From Trematomus loennbergii (taxonomy: Eukaryota; Chordata; Actinopteri; Perciformes; Nototheniidae): a stretch of DNA of 64,000 nucleotides. Below are positions 40,021 through 50,043 of this stretch, piece by piece; positions within the stretch are counted from its first letter, which is position 1; every line of letters begins with the position of its first letter. The notes under the pieces are model-generated. The model saw nothing but the letters and a program-made list of their open reading frames with translations. It searched no databases and was not told the origin of the DNA. A program made the position numbers and the translations under genes. The stretch is from assembly GCA_012861695.1 (NCBI GenBank), contig JAAOOA010000027.1, forward strand, positions 13,692,643 through 13,756,642, written 5' to 3'.

Positions 40021-41589
40021 CAGTGTTAATTTTGGCAGCTGTTTTTGATTTAGTCTTAGTCTTAGTCTTTAGACGAAAATGGTAATTAGTTTTAGTCACA
40101 TTTTAGTCATTTCTATCCTTCATAGTTTTAGTCTAGTTTTAGTCGACGAAAACTCAAAACGTTTCAGTCTACTTTTAGTCGATGAAAAATTACATTTTAG
40201 TCAACTTTTAGTCAAAATGTTTTCTCTCTTTAAACCAATTCAGTTAGGCAAATACAGGTATCTGAAATTGGAATCAAGGGACAGCATCAAGTGTTGAAAT
40301 TCGTAAAGCAACATTTCACTCTCTTAACACTTTACTTGTGTAATATCTAGGGATGGTTCATTAAGGTTTTCTACGGTACTGCTAGTCTTATCAATACTGC
40401 TTATCGATCCGGTACTTTAACGGTATTCTTGTATTTACTTTTTGTTATTTTTTAAAGGAAAAAACTAACAAATTGTTAACCGAATTAATTGCTTTATTTA
40501 AAATGTGAAATAAATTAAATATATATAATTATGTTAAAATATTGTACTGTACTTGAGTAAAATGTTGAGGTACTTGTACTTTACTGGAGTATTTAAATGT
40601 TTTGCTACTGTGTACTTCTACTCCACTACAGTTCATAGTTAAATGGTGTACTTCTACTCCACTACATGTTTTAATACCTTTAGTTACTTTACAGATGTGG
40701 ATGAATGATGTGAAATATAATCAAGTGTTAACTCAGACTTTAGTAAATTCACAAGCTACCCTGCAGTATACAGATATATAATATATCATTCAAACTAGCT
40801 GCACCTTTACCAGCTTTGAGAACACTTTAATGATCAATCATTATAAAACATATCATATATATTATTCTGAAATGGAACAATCTGCACAATCACTACTTGT
40901 ACTGTCGCTACTTTAACTATATTTTGATGATCATACTTTGACTTGAGGAACTCTTCCTACACTATGGTATTTTTTTACTTAGCGACAAGATCTGAGTACT
41001 TCTCCCACCTCTGCACACCTGATGTCGTAATTGGGGCAACAGAGCTACGAGTTAAGGAAGTCGAAAATTGTGCATTTCTCCGACTGAATATGACGCCTTT
41101 TGGCCGGCTGTTTGGACAGACTACTCTACTCGTGTCAACGCGCTAACGCGAAAACATGGCAAACGAGCTTTGTCCACATCGAGCCTTGTAGTGTCTCTAT
41201 ACTTCTGAACGCTCCGTCCCCGGCAGATCTCTGTGTGCCGCTGCAGCGTGTCTGTTAGGCCCCGCCCCCCGCACACAGAGAGACACAGGGAGATCGTTCT
41301 TCTGGAGTGAAGAGAGCGGAAATAATGATATTGCAAGTTAGAAATGTAAGATGCATTTTGACAGACAAGACGGGCAATTGGGGGAAAATATGCTGCATTT
41401 TGAATGTCCGCTAGTCCACCATTAACACCTTAGTCCCGTCTCGTCTCGTTAACGAAAACTAAATATACATTTCGTCAAATTTTCGTTATCAAGAATCTAT
41501 TTTTAGCTCGTTATCGTCGTCTTAGTCATGTAAAAAAGGTCGTTGACGAACATTTTTCGTCATAGTTTTCGTTGACGAAATTAACACTG
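40021..41589. mobile_element. Non-autonomous hAT-like element nested in the hAT
   Basis: Ends are CAGTGTTAATTTTGGC at 40021 and, inverted, CAGTGTTAATTTCGTC at 41589; many TTTTAGTC(A/G) repeats follow the left end and their complements precede the right end. This pattern is familiar from abundant fish repeats. The interior contains other repeat debris, such as TACTTCTACTCCACTACA. No clear 8-bp target duplication is left. It sits at the very 3' end of the transposase frame, after SHP in the C terminus. Confidence 0.7.
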
Positions 41590-41755
41590 GGTGAGAAAAA
41601 TCCAGTCTGTCTTGGGCTTGAACAAGTGCACGGAAATCTGGTTCAATGTCTGAGGTGGATATGCGAAGGACAGCTGAGAGGTGATCATCAGTGATAGAGG
41701 ATCTGTATCTGGATTTGTTGAACTTCATCACTGAGAATGTCTGTTCACATATGTA

Positions 41756-44070
41756 GGTAGATCCAGCGCCATATAGAGAGAGAGTTCTGACAGCGGAAGT
41801 CCAAAATGCTTGATCGTCACGTGGTTCAGGGAGAGTCAATAGTTCCCCGGAAGTTCGTGGCGGGACATATGAATGCATGATTACCGGAGATAGAACTACG
41901 ATTTTTGGTAATAAGTAGTGAATAAAGGTCTTGATTTGCAATATTTATACAACATACCGATATGTGTATGTATTTACATCAATATGTTTTAAAAAATAAA
42001 TAGAATCTGCTAATATTTATGGATAATATTAGGAATAGTGTGAACAGCTAGTTTACTTGTTAACATACATGTTAGGCTGTTGCCTTGGTTAAAGAGCCTG
42101 TTGCTGTTGTGTATTGCTTTGAATTATTTAAAACAAATATTATCTTCTTAAACAGGTATGGTAGTCAGGAGCATCACTTCCTAATGTTTATTGATATATT
42201 TAGAGGGAGGGGATGGCAAGGAATGCTTCAAAATTTAATTAGATTAATTTCTACAATTTTTTTAATTCATGGTGGTTTCAGTAATCCCATGGTACTTGAG
42301 GACATAAGTAATCTAAATGACTAATGTCATCTTTATGACTTTCAGAAAGGACAGGAGACCAACAGGTGACTATCAATGGACTAGCAGCAACACGATTATG
42401 ACGTTAAAAGTGTTGTTTTAGGAACATCCATTGTAAATACATGGAATTCAATAAACATTGAATAGCATGTCATGCAGTTTGTCTGTGCCTTTTCCTCCGT
42501 GTTGTCCTGGCATATCGTCTCCACCATGGTTTGCTGTGCTTGGGGATGCTCCAATCGCTCAGAGAAAGGAGTAAGAATCAGAATGTACGGCTTCCCCACT
42601 GACACAGAGAGGAGGGAAAATGGCTAGCTCAAGTCAGCAGGAGCAATTTAACAATCAAAACAGACAGCCGCAACAAAATATGTGAGGTAATCATATTCAA
42701 ACACTGCATTTGCACTTTTTCCACAAAACGAAGACCACACCATTGGGAAGCTTAATGTTTGGTTTAATACAAATAACAGGGAAAGGCTTGAAAAACTCTG
42801 AGAGTTGAGACTCAGGGTGCAGGGTGAGGGTCTCAGTGCAGGTATTCAGGCTCTATTGAATCCCCCTCTGGTTCTTGTGCTGAAAGAGGGAGAAACAGAC
42901 AGGAGAAAGGGTTATACACACCTATATAGCACACCTATTGGATGGGAAATTGCCTTGGGGAGATTAGGTGTGGTCTTTGTTTCCAACTGAAGTTATGGAA
43001 CTTTATTATTTGTGAGTTTAACAAAGTATGACAAATGGCATCAGTAATGGATGTGATATGAATTTGTATAAAGTTGTCTCACATTCTTGGTCGTATTTTA
43101 CGTACAGTATGTAATGAGTGTATACATGTCCAGTAAGTCCTCCACCTGTAACATCACTGCCCCTCCACCTGCCATACAGTAGGTTACTAATATACACTAA
43201 CAAGATTACTTATATATACAGTGATAGAATACATGTTTAGTATGCTTACTTATATACAACAGTAGTATTAATGTACCTTGTGTTTTCACTCTCACTTTGC
43301 CATCATTTCAAAATCAGCTGAGCTGCAACATAATACAGACAGGTAATAATCAACAGAATACACTAAAAACACTCACCCATAAATTACGTTTGTGTTTACT
43401 GTTTGGAAGTCTCAAATATGCACTCTAAATTCATATCAATAGCGATGTATCACACAAATAGCTCTCTTCCTTATTATTGTGTAACGTTAACTTTATTATA
43501 CTAGTTTGTAGGTCTACTCCAAAATGTTGATCGTAATTTCTCCACCTCCACTCATTACAATCACACGTGCCCCAATGTTATATTTAACTAATATTATATT
43601 CCTCCACCCCACAAAAAAATCACGTTTAGAAGCCCTTTTTCTCTAATTCCACAACGTTGGATGAAATAACATTGGAGAACGGATGAATGGTTCATGGTTA
43701 ACGTGTGTTGCTAACTTTATCCGGTATCCTAGCCTAATCTGTTATCTGTAAACGTTCCCTAAATCTACTGATTTAGGGATAATCCACTAACATCCTTTAA
43801 TACACATGTTCATTTGACTCAGATGTGCTGATAATATCTGCAATATAAATCTTTAAACGTCTTCTTACCTTTAAAAGTCCATCACGAACGGTCTATTATG
43901 CTGCAACTCTACTGTGTTGCTGGTCGCAAAAATTCCCCGGAAGTCAGCGGCAAGCTAACTTCCGGGGAACTATTGACGGCTCCACGATCCGCCATTGCTG
44001 TAAAAAAACTGGTCCATTGGAGTGAACGGAGATGTCGTAACTCTTCTATTATACGGCTTCTGGTAGATCC
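41756..44070 (+). mobile_element. THAP-encoding TIR element inserted in the hAT transposase
   Basis: The 9-bp sequence GGTAGATCC occurs at both borders (41756-41764 and 44062-44070) and interrupts the transposase exactly between ...FGST and YICEQ..., so it is a target duplication of 7-9 bp (8 is usual for P elements). The ends are imperfect inverted repeats, CAGCGCCATATAGAGAGAG against CAGAAGCCGTATAATAGAAG, and a second inverted motif GTCAATAGTTCCCCGGAAG lies at about 41830 and 43978. The interior has a THAP start (42526) but no complete transposase. I favour the P superfamily. Confidence 0.75.
42526..42686 (+). pseudogene. N-terminal THAP-domain fragment with one-base frameshift
   Basis: The frame MVCCAWGCSNRSEKGVRIRM continues YGFP...ERRE, a clear C2CH THAP beginning (C-x4-C, FP). 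As written it stops after EN-G, but one extra A in the AAAA run near 42617 restores the expected KWLA... sequence. The second half of the finger is absent. It differs in sequence from the THAP of units 1-3, so it belongs to another element family. Confidence 0.65.
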
Positions 44071-45958
44071 AAAGAGGACCATCATCTTCTGAGCACGTCT
44101 CCTGATGTGTGGAAAGTTCTCCTCTTTCAGGGAAGAGTAAAACTCAGGCAGTGAGACTGACCTAAAGTGCTCTGACAGAAGTGTGTCAGACTGCAGGTCA
44201 ATGAGTTCAAGCTGAACATCACTGGGTGCATCATCCACATGGCATGTAAATGGGGAAAAGATCATGTTCATTTCATTCTCAACTGTTTTGAAGTCTTTAA
44301 ATCGCCTTGAAAACTCACCATGCATTGCTTCTAACATGGATGAGTACCTCTGGAGGTGATCAGTTGATGGTGTGGCTTCCTTCAGTGTTGGCAAGTGCGT
44401 GAGAATGTTGTCCTCCATTTGGCTTGAGAGAAGCTGCAGCTTTCTCATGAAAGCCTTCACTGCACTGTACATGTCATGCACAAAAAGGCCCTTGCCTTGC
44501 AGTTTGACATTTAGTTCACTCATTAGTGCAGTCACATCTACAGCAAAACCAAGGTCTGCCATCCAGTCTGCATCTGAAAGCTGTGGGATGTCGTTTCCTT
44601 TCTTCACACAGAAGTCTTGAATCTCTTCTCTCAGGTCCCATACTCTTTTCAGCACTTTGCCCAGGCTGAGCCACCTGACAGCTGCATGGTAGGGTATGTC
44701 ACGATGTTCAGTCTCACTTTCCTCCAAAAGTGCAACAAACTGTCTGTGATTCAATGCTCTTGCCCTGATGAAGTTAACTATTTTAGTTACAACATCAACA
44801 ACATGGTTAATTTTTAACACTGACTTACACAACACTTCCTGATGTATAATACAATGCAAAAATACCTATTTCTGCTCAGGGTTAATTTCTGTCACTTTAT
44901 CCTGCATTCTCTTCAATAGTCCAACATTTTTCCCTGTCAGATTTGGACAACCATCCGTTGTCACGCCTGCCAGCTTGTCCCATTTCAGTCCCAACTTTTC
45001 CACACATGCATTTACCTCCGTGAACAAATCACTCCCTGTTGTTGTACCTTTCATTGACTGCATGGCTGCCAGCTCCTCCGTGATTTTGAAGTCTGTAGTT
45101 ATCCCACGTAGGAAGATGAGTAGCTGGGCAGTGTCACGTACATCGCAGCTCTCATCCAAAGCCAAGGAAAAAAAGTCAAAGTTGACCGCTCTGTTCTGCA
45201 GCTGAAGCTCCAGATTTCCCGCGATGTCCTCAATTCTCCTCGTAACGTGCGTCGGGAGAGCGGCACTTTCTCAAATGCCTCCTTTTTCTCCGGGCATATT
45301 AGTGTCCAACAAACACTCCTTAATGAACTCTTCGTCCGAAAACGGTTAACTTTTAAGACATAACTCGTCTTGACAGCTGCATCTCTGGATGTGGAATGTT
45401 TTGTGAAAATGTGTTAGCTTAGCTAGCAAAGCATCCGACCCCTTTGCCCGCTCTTCCTCAGACAGGTTCTTGTATTTATCTGCGTGTTTGGTAGCATAGT
45501 GGCGACTCAAATTGTACTCCTTGAACACAGCGACCTGCGCACCACAAACTAAACACACAGCTTTACCTTTCACTTCTGTAAATAAATACTTAGCGGTCCA
45601 TGTCTTGTTGAAAACGGGCATTCAGTATCGATCTTTCTTTTTTTGCCCTTAGCGGACATTTCGAGGACTAGCCGGCCTGCATCACTCGTAAATGTTACGG
45701 CATGCGCGTTTACGTAAATAAATAAAAAAACAGCAGCTTCCTTTTCAAAATAAAAGCAACACAGTTAGAAAAGTATTTACGCCATGCAAGCAATACAGCT
45801 GTGTTGCTTTTATTTTGAAAAGGTTGCTGTTTTTTTTCATTATGTTATAATTTATGATCAACCTCACACGGGCCGGCCAAGGCCGGCCAACGGGCCGGAT
45901 GTGGCCCGCGGGCCGTAACATGCCCACCCTGCACTAGAGAGTACGATAGGATTGTAAT

Positions 45959-47075
45959 AGAGTGGCGAAGTCCCTCCCCTTCCGGTTGAGCCCCATGGGA
46001 CCTTATTTCGGAAAAGTTATGCATTGAAGTCAATGGAGAGAGAAAGATTATCTTTCGATCCCGTTTGAATTGTGCCACGAATTACACATATGATGTTTGT
46101 CAATTTAAAAGATAATTTGCAAGTCAAAAAAATAAAATGGTCGTAAACTGTGAAGTAACACATTTGTTTGTGAACCGCTCAATGAACTACATCTCTGGTC
46201 TCACAAAACACACGTCACCAAGATGGCCGTCACTACTGTCAACAAACCGATTGGCTACCTCACACTATCACCACAATGAAACACGTCCTGAAGAATGTCA
46301 TGCAAGCTGCCTGCCTGCCTTCCTTTGATTCTCTCTGAACTGCCCGGTCGTTTAATGTTTAATGTCAACCATTTGTGCAGATAGCATGAAGTAGAGAAGA
46401 TCGCTAGCGTTAGCGTTAGCATTTCTCCCCCGGGCTTAAATGGTGTATTATAGAATGATCACACCGGTGACAGTACTATTCAAAGGGTTCACGAAATATG
46501 ACTACTACTCTTACTGTTTAACATTTGGTTACTTAATGTTACTTCATGTTAAGGCTAATAAAAATGACAAGGCTGTAATGCTAACTAACGTGCTAGCTAC
46601 TAGCTAGCTTGATCCACACCTCCTCTTTCATCAGACGGGAAGCGAAAGAATAAGCAAGACCATTGCTGGTATAATAACAACCTGGTACTAAGCATACAGG
46701 CATCTTGTGAAAGTTATCTTATCTGAGCCAGCGCCATATAGATAGATTCTATCTATATGGCGCTGATCGTATATATACGGTATTATACGTGTATCGTAGT
46801 GTCTCAATTGTGACATCACTTACGCGACTCTGGGATTTGTAGTCTTTCTAGTTTCGTATTTTTCAAAGTCTTATATTTCAACAGTTTTAAGACAAACTGT
46901 GACTTTTTTTACATGGAAATGATTTTTTAAGATTGACAAACATCATATGTGTAATTCAGGGCACAATTCAAACGGGATCGAAAGATAAGTTTTCTCTCCC
47001 CATTGACTTCAATGCATAATTTTTCCGAAATAAGGTCCATACCCCGGAAGTAAGTGGGAGGGACTTCGCCACTCT
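45959..47075 (-). mobile_element. THAP-fragment TIR element, unit 3
   Basis: Termini AGAGTGGCGAAGTCCCTCCC are inverted at 45959 and 47075, with a long subterminal repeat (CCTTATTTCGGAAAA, ATGCATTGAAGTCAATGG, TTTCGATCCCGTTTGAATTG) at both ends. The order is the same as unit 2, with the THAP start codon on the minus strand at 46703. It begins 20 bp after the hAT target duplication. No flanking duplication is seen. Unlike unit 2 it lacks the extra 270 bp. Confidence 0.75.
46729..46765. repeat. Perfect 37-nt palindrome
   Basis: CAGCGCCATATAGATAGA, one central base, then its exact complement. The arm equals the terminus of the THAP element at 41764 (CAGCGCCATATAG), so this is probably two element ends fused head to head inside unit 3. 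Confidence 0.8.
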
Positions 47076-47219
47076 GTCCCGTGTTCAGTGAATGCAACAG
47101 AGGCAAGACACCAACCAATCACCAGAGAGTTGCATGGAAATAAACGTGTTTTATTGGCTGACCAGGTACCTATCTTGTGACAATGTTTAAACTGTCAGTC
47201 GGACTCGGAGTTTTTGAAG

Positions 47220-47309
47220 ATGGACATAAGAAAATTTTTTCTTAAAAAAGACGACAATTCTCAAGTGGTGGCTCACACAACAACACCAGAGCCACCACTT
47301 GAGCAGTAA
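47220..47309 (+). pseudogene. Possible N-terminal remnant of a hAT (ZMYM1-like) transposase
   Basis: A 29-codon frame starts MDIRKFFLKKDDNSQVV, like the opening of ZMYM1-type hAT proteins in fish (MDIR-FF). It stops just before a GTATGT donor-like site. No downstream transposase is seen. The similarity is short, so the call is tentative. Confidence 0.3.
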
Positions 47310-47580
47310 AAGGTATGTAAATGTCATTAAACTTCCAAGTTATGCAAACATGTAAGCAAAGCATAAATTACAGCTACGTTGTTGACATTACTTGAATCGC
47401 GCGGGTAAGCTAAACGTTAGCATAGCTATAGCTAGCCAGAGATATTAAACACTTTGTCACAATATGAATGTTATGTTTTTTAGCGTTACCTGGTGATTTC
47501 AAAGAAAGCTCTCTGGAAAATGTTGACTTACTGTCAGTGTTCGACATGAAGCTAGAAGCTACCTTACATTACACAGTCAC

Positions 47581-47911
47581 AGGGGAGTTATTTGTAAAAT
47601 ATCCATAAAGAAAAAGAAAATCTGTTTACATTTCTGTTTCATATGGGTGTTGAGAGATGTATCCATATCTCTTAATTTTGCTCTCAAAGTTCACCAGATT
47701 GATGCTTTTAACTTCAATATTTAAAAAAAAAATCTTCCCGGGGAGCATGCCCCCTGACCCCCCTATAGGAGGTGAGGACCCCCCCCCACTTTACTCCAGG
47801 GGTAATAGCACTTTACCCCTGCTTACACCTATGCCGTGAGCTGATTATCGAGCCTTCATTGTACTGTAACAGTCGCGGGTACACTGTGTGGGGAGTGTTG
47901 CAGTATACATT
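47581..47911. repeat. Left arm of a 0.3-kb inverted repeat
   Basis: Reverse-complement match to 48704-49017. Shared landmarks are GTGAGCTGATTATCGAGCC, AACAGTCGCGGGTACACTG and AAAATATCCATAAAG. The arms are about 800 bp apart. Part of a fold-back or hAT-type element. Confidence 0.7.
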
Positions 47912-48534
47912 TCCACTGTAGCCCGGTACCTTAATGTACCTTAATGTACCTTAATGACTGTGGGCTAAGCCCCGAATGTTTCCAGGTCCAGCAAACGCCC
48001 CTGGAAGTGACACAAATCAACAGGTACGCAACAGGTCGCCTGCATGCTGAAACTAGCTAAAATCCTCTTGCATCCATATTTTTAACTTCCACGATCTTCG
48101 ACTTTCTGCTGATTTTAATAATCTCTAAAGTCGTGACAAAGATTCCCAACTCCTCTTTAACCCCCAAACTGTAGGAGCGCAGAGGGAACCAGAGGCCTGA
48201 GTGGATTGTTATGTGTTGAATGGAAAACGAAGGAGCCATGGCAGACTGCAGGATTTCGCGATGCACATGGGCATGGCTGAACGAAGACAAGTGAGTAGAA
48301 CAACCTTAATGATAGTTTGGTTATTAAACAACCACTGCCTTATAACAGCGTTGTGTTAAGTGTCATAGCAGGCCCTCTTTCAGTGGGCTGGAGCTGTTAT
48401 TGTGTATTGACTTGGTCTGTACATCTTCTGTCTGCATCAGTGACACTTTGTTATGATGAGGATATTTATCATTTGGCTTTTTGTTAAGGCCTCTTGCACC
48501 CGTTTTATTGTTGGTCATTTGTGTTATTCTACAC

Positions 48535-49168
48535 CAGTGGTTCTCAAACTTTTTCTGGAGAAGTCAGGCCCCCCAACACAAATAGTCAGGATCAGTGGCG
48601 GGGCGCCAGAGATTTATTTTGGGGGTGCTGTGGGGTAGCTTGACGTTTTCATAGAGGGCGCTCAAACATTTAGGGTTTCCCATTAATGTACCGGTCGCTA
48701 CAGTGGAGCAACAATCCCCACGCAAATACACAGTGTACCCGCGACTGTTACAATGAAGGCTCGATAATCAGCTCACGGCATATAGGTGTAAGCAGGGGTA
48801 AAGTGCTATTTTTATAGGTGTTGTGTGGACCTCACATAGGGGGGTCCGGGGGCAAGCTCCCCCGGGAAGATTTAGTTTTAAATATTGAAGTTAAAAGCAT
48901 CAATCTGGTGCACTTTGAGAGCAAAATTAAGAGATATATGGATACATCTACACCCATTTGAAACAGAACTATAAACAGATGTACTTTTTCTTTATGGATA
49001 TTTTACAAATCACCCTTTTAAACTTTATTCTTTTTTTACTGTCATATAGTATTTCATACCTGTTTTTCATTTATTCTCTTATTTTTTTATAACTATATGA
49101 TCATATAAACGTGTGCCTCGGAAATAATTGTTTACATTAATCGTGACCAAACCGTTTGAGACCCACTG
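48535..49168. mobile_element. Short hAT-like element; contains the right inverted-repeat arm
   Basis: It begins CAGTGGTTCTCAAACTTTTT, a widespread hAT terminus, and ends with the inverted counterpart GTTTGAGACCCACTG. No target duplication is visible. The segment from 48704 to 49017 is the partner of the arm at 47581-47911. No coding capacity. Confidence 0.55.
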
Positions 49169-49647
49169 AGATAACTTAGACTAAAGTTAACTATCTAAAC
49201 ACTGAGAGAGTCCACTGAGACTCTCAGTCTGATAGGAGAGGACTCTCCTCCACTTTGTTGTTGAAAAAACTCCTTATATCCGTTAGCGTAGCTCGCTAGC
49301 ACCAGAAGCTAACAACAACGATCTCCGGTACCGGTGTGCTCTCTCTCTCTCGCTCGCGCACGCACACAAAATGGCTCGTTCCACACACACACAGAGCCGA
49401 GCTTGAATGAAACACAGAGACCAAGACGTAATAGTATTGTACTGTATCATATTATTTATTATTTTTTAATCTTTTATTTTTTATTTTTTAATAACCATTT
49501 TTCCTCCTGGTCTCTCGCTTTATTATTTAGGCTACTTTATTTACACACTTATCTCTTTTCAAAATGTAACACAGTAATGTATACTCAACGAATATTTTAA
49601 CTGACCCTATTTGTTATTTCATTTTTGTTTGCAAGTCATTTTCTTTT

Positions 49648-50043
49648 TTACATACCTACTTGGTTAATAGTCCTCAACAACCTACCATCATCTGAAAAAT
49701 AGAACTTTGGCCTTTTCAACAGTCTTTTTGACGTGAGCTCATGCATGTCTAGATTGTAGCCTACACGGAAGACTGCCATTTTACTGCTAATAGAGATCTG
49801 TGCAGTGGCAGATGCCCTTTTAATTCCCCACAGAGAGATTGAACTGGACTCGTCTAATTTGCTCCAAGGCTCAAAGCCACCCTCTCCGAAATTGATAGAT
49901 GAATTTTGAATCATCTTCCAATGCAATCTGGTCTGAATAATCAGTTCAGTCAGACCCTGAATTAAAGACACGACACAGATATTATCCTGCCCTGCACTGT
50001 CATTACCCGGGAAGTCAAGGAGAGGCTGTCTTTTGTCACGCAC
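49648..50043 (-). other. Unidentified 131-codon open frame or conserved non-coding block
   Basis: The minus-strand frame starts MRDKRQPLLDFPGND and stops after INQVGM. I recognise no domain, and no strong splice sites frame it. The nucleotide sequence is of balanced composition and stands out from its AT-rich surroundings, so it may instead be a conserved enhancer that happens to be open. Neither reading can be decided from the sequence alone. Confidence 0.25.

Larger units (their letters stand above)
41590..45621 (-). pseudogene. hAT transposase, split and frameshifted (GTF2IRD2/ZBED-like)
   Basis: Minus-strand pieces in order: 45621-45350 holds a BED-like zinc finger (VCLVCG...LSRHYATKH). 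45165-44866 is the next conserved block (TTDGCPNLTGKN). 44859-44071 is the central transposase (AAVRWLSLGKVLKRV...MVLFGST). After the inserted THAP element, 41755-41590 is the hATC dimerisation end (YICEQTFSVMKFNKSRYRSS). Reading stops and shifts occur between 45350 and 45165 and near 44860. The source protein resembles hAT-derived GTF2IRD2/ZBED/FAM200 proteins. It is inactive because of the insertion and shifts; it could only be mobilised by a related transposase. Confidence 0.85.
39801..45939 (-). mobile_element. hAT transposon with intact target-site duplication (element 39809-45931)
   Basis: The 8-bp direct repeat CACTAGAG flanks the element exactly (39801-39808 and 45932-45939), the hAT signature. 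Terminal inverted repeats begin CAGGTGGGCAATTAT on the left and CAGGGTGGGCATGTTACGGC on the right (minus sense), followed by GGCC-rich subterminal sequence. The total is 6123 bp, of which about 3.9 kb is two later insertions (40021-41589 and about 41765-44062). The native element would thus be about 2.3 kb. It carries a hAT transposase gene on the minus strand. Confidence 0.9.
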
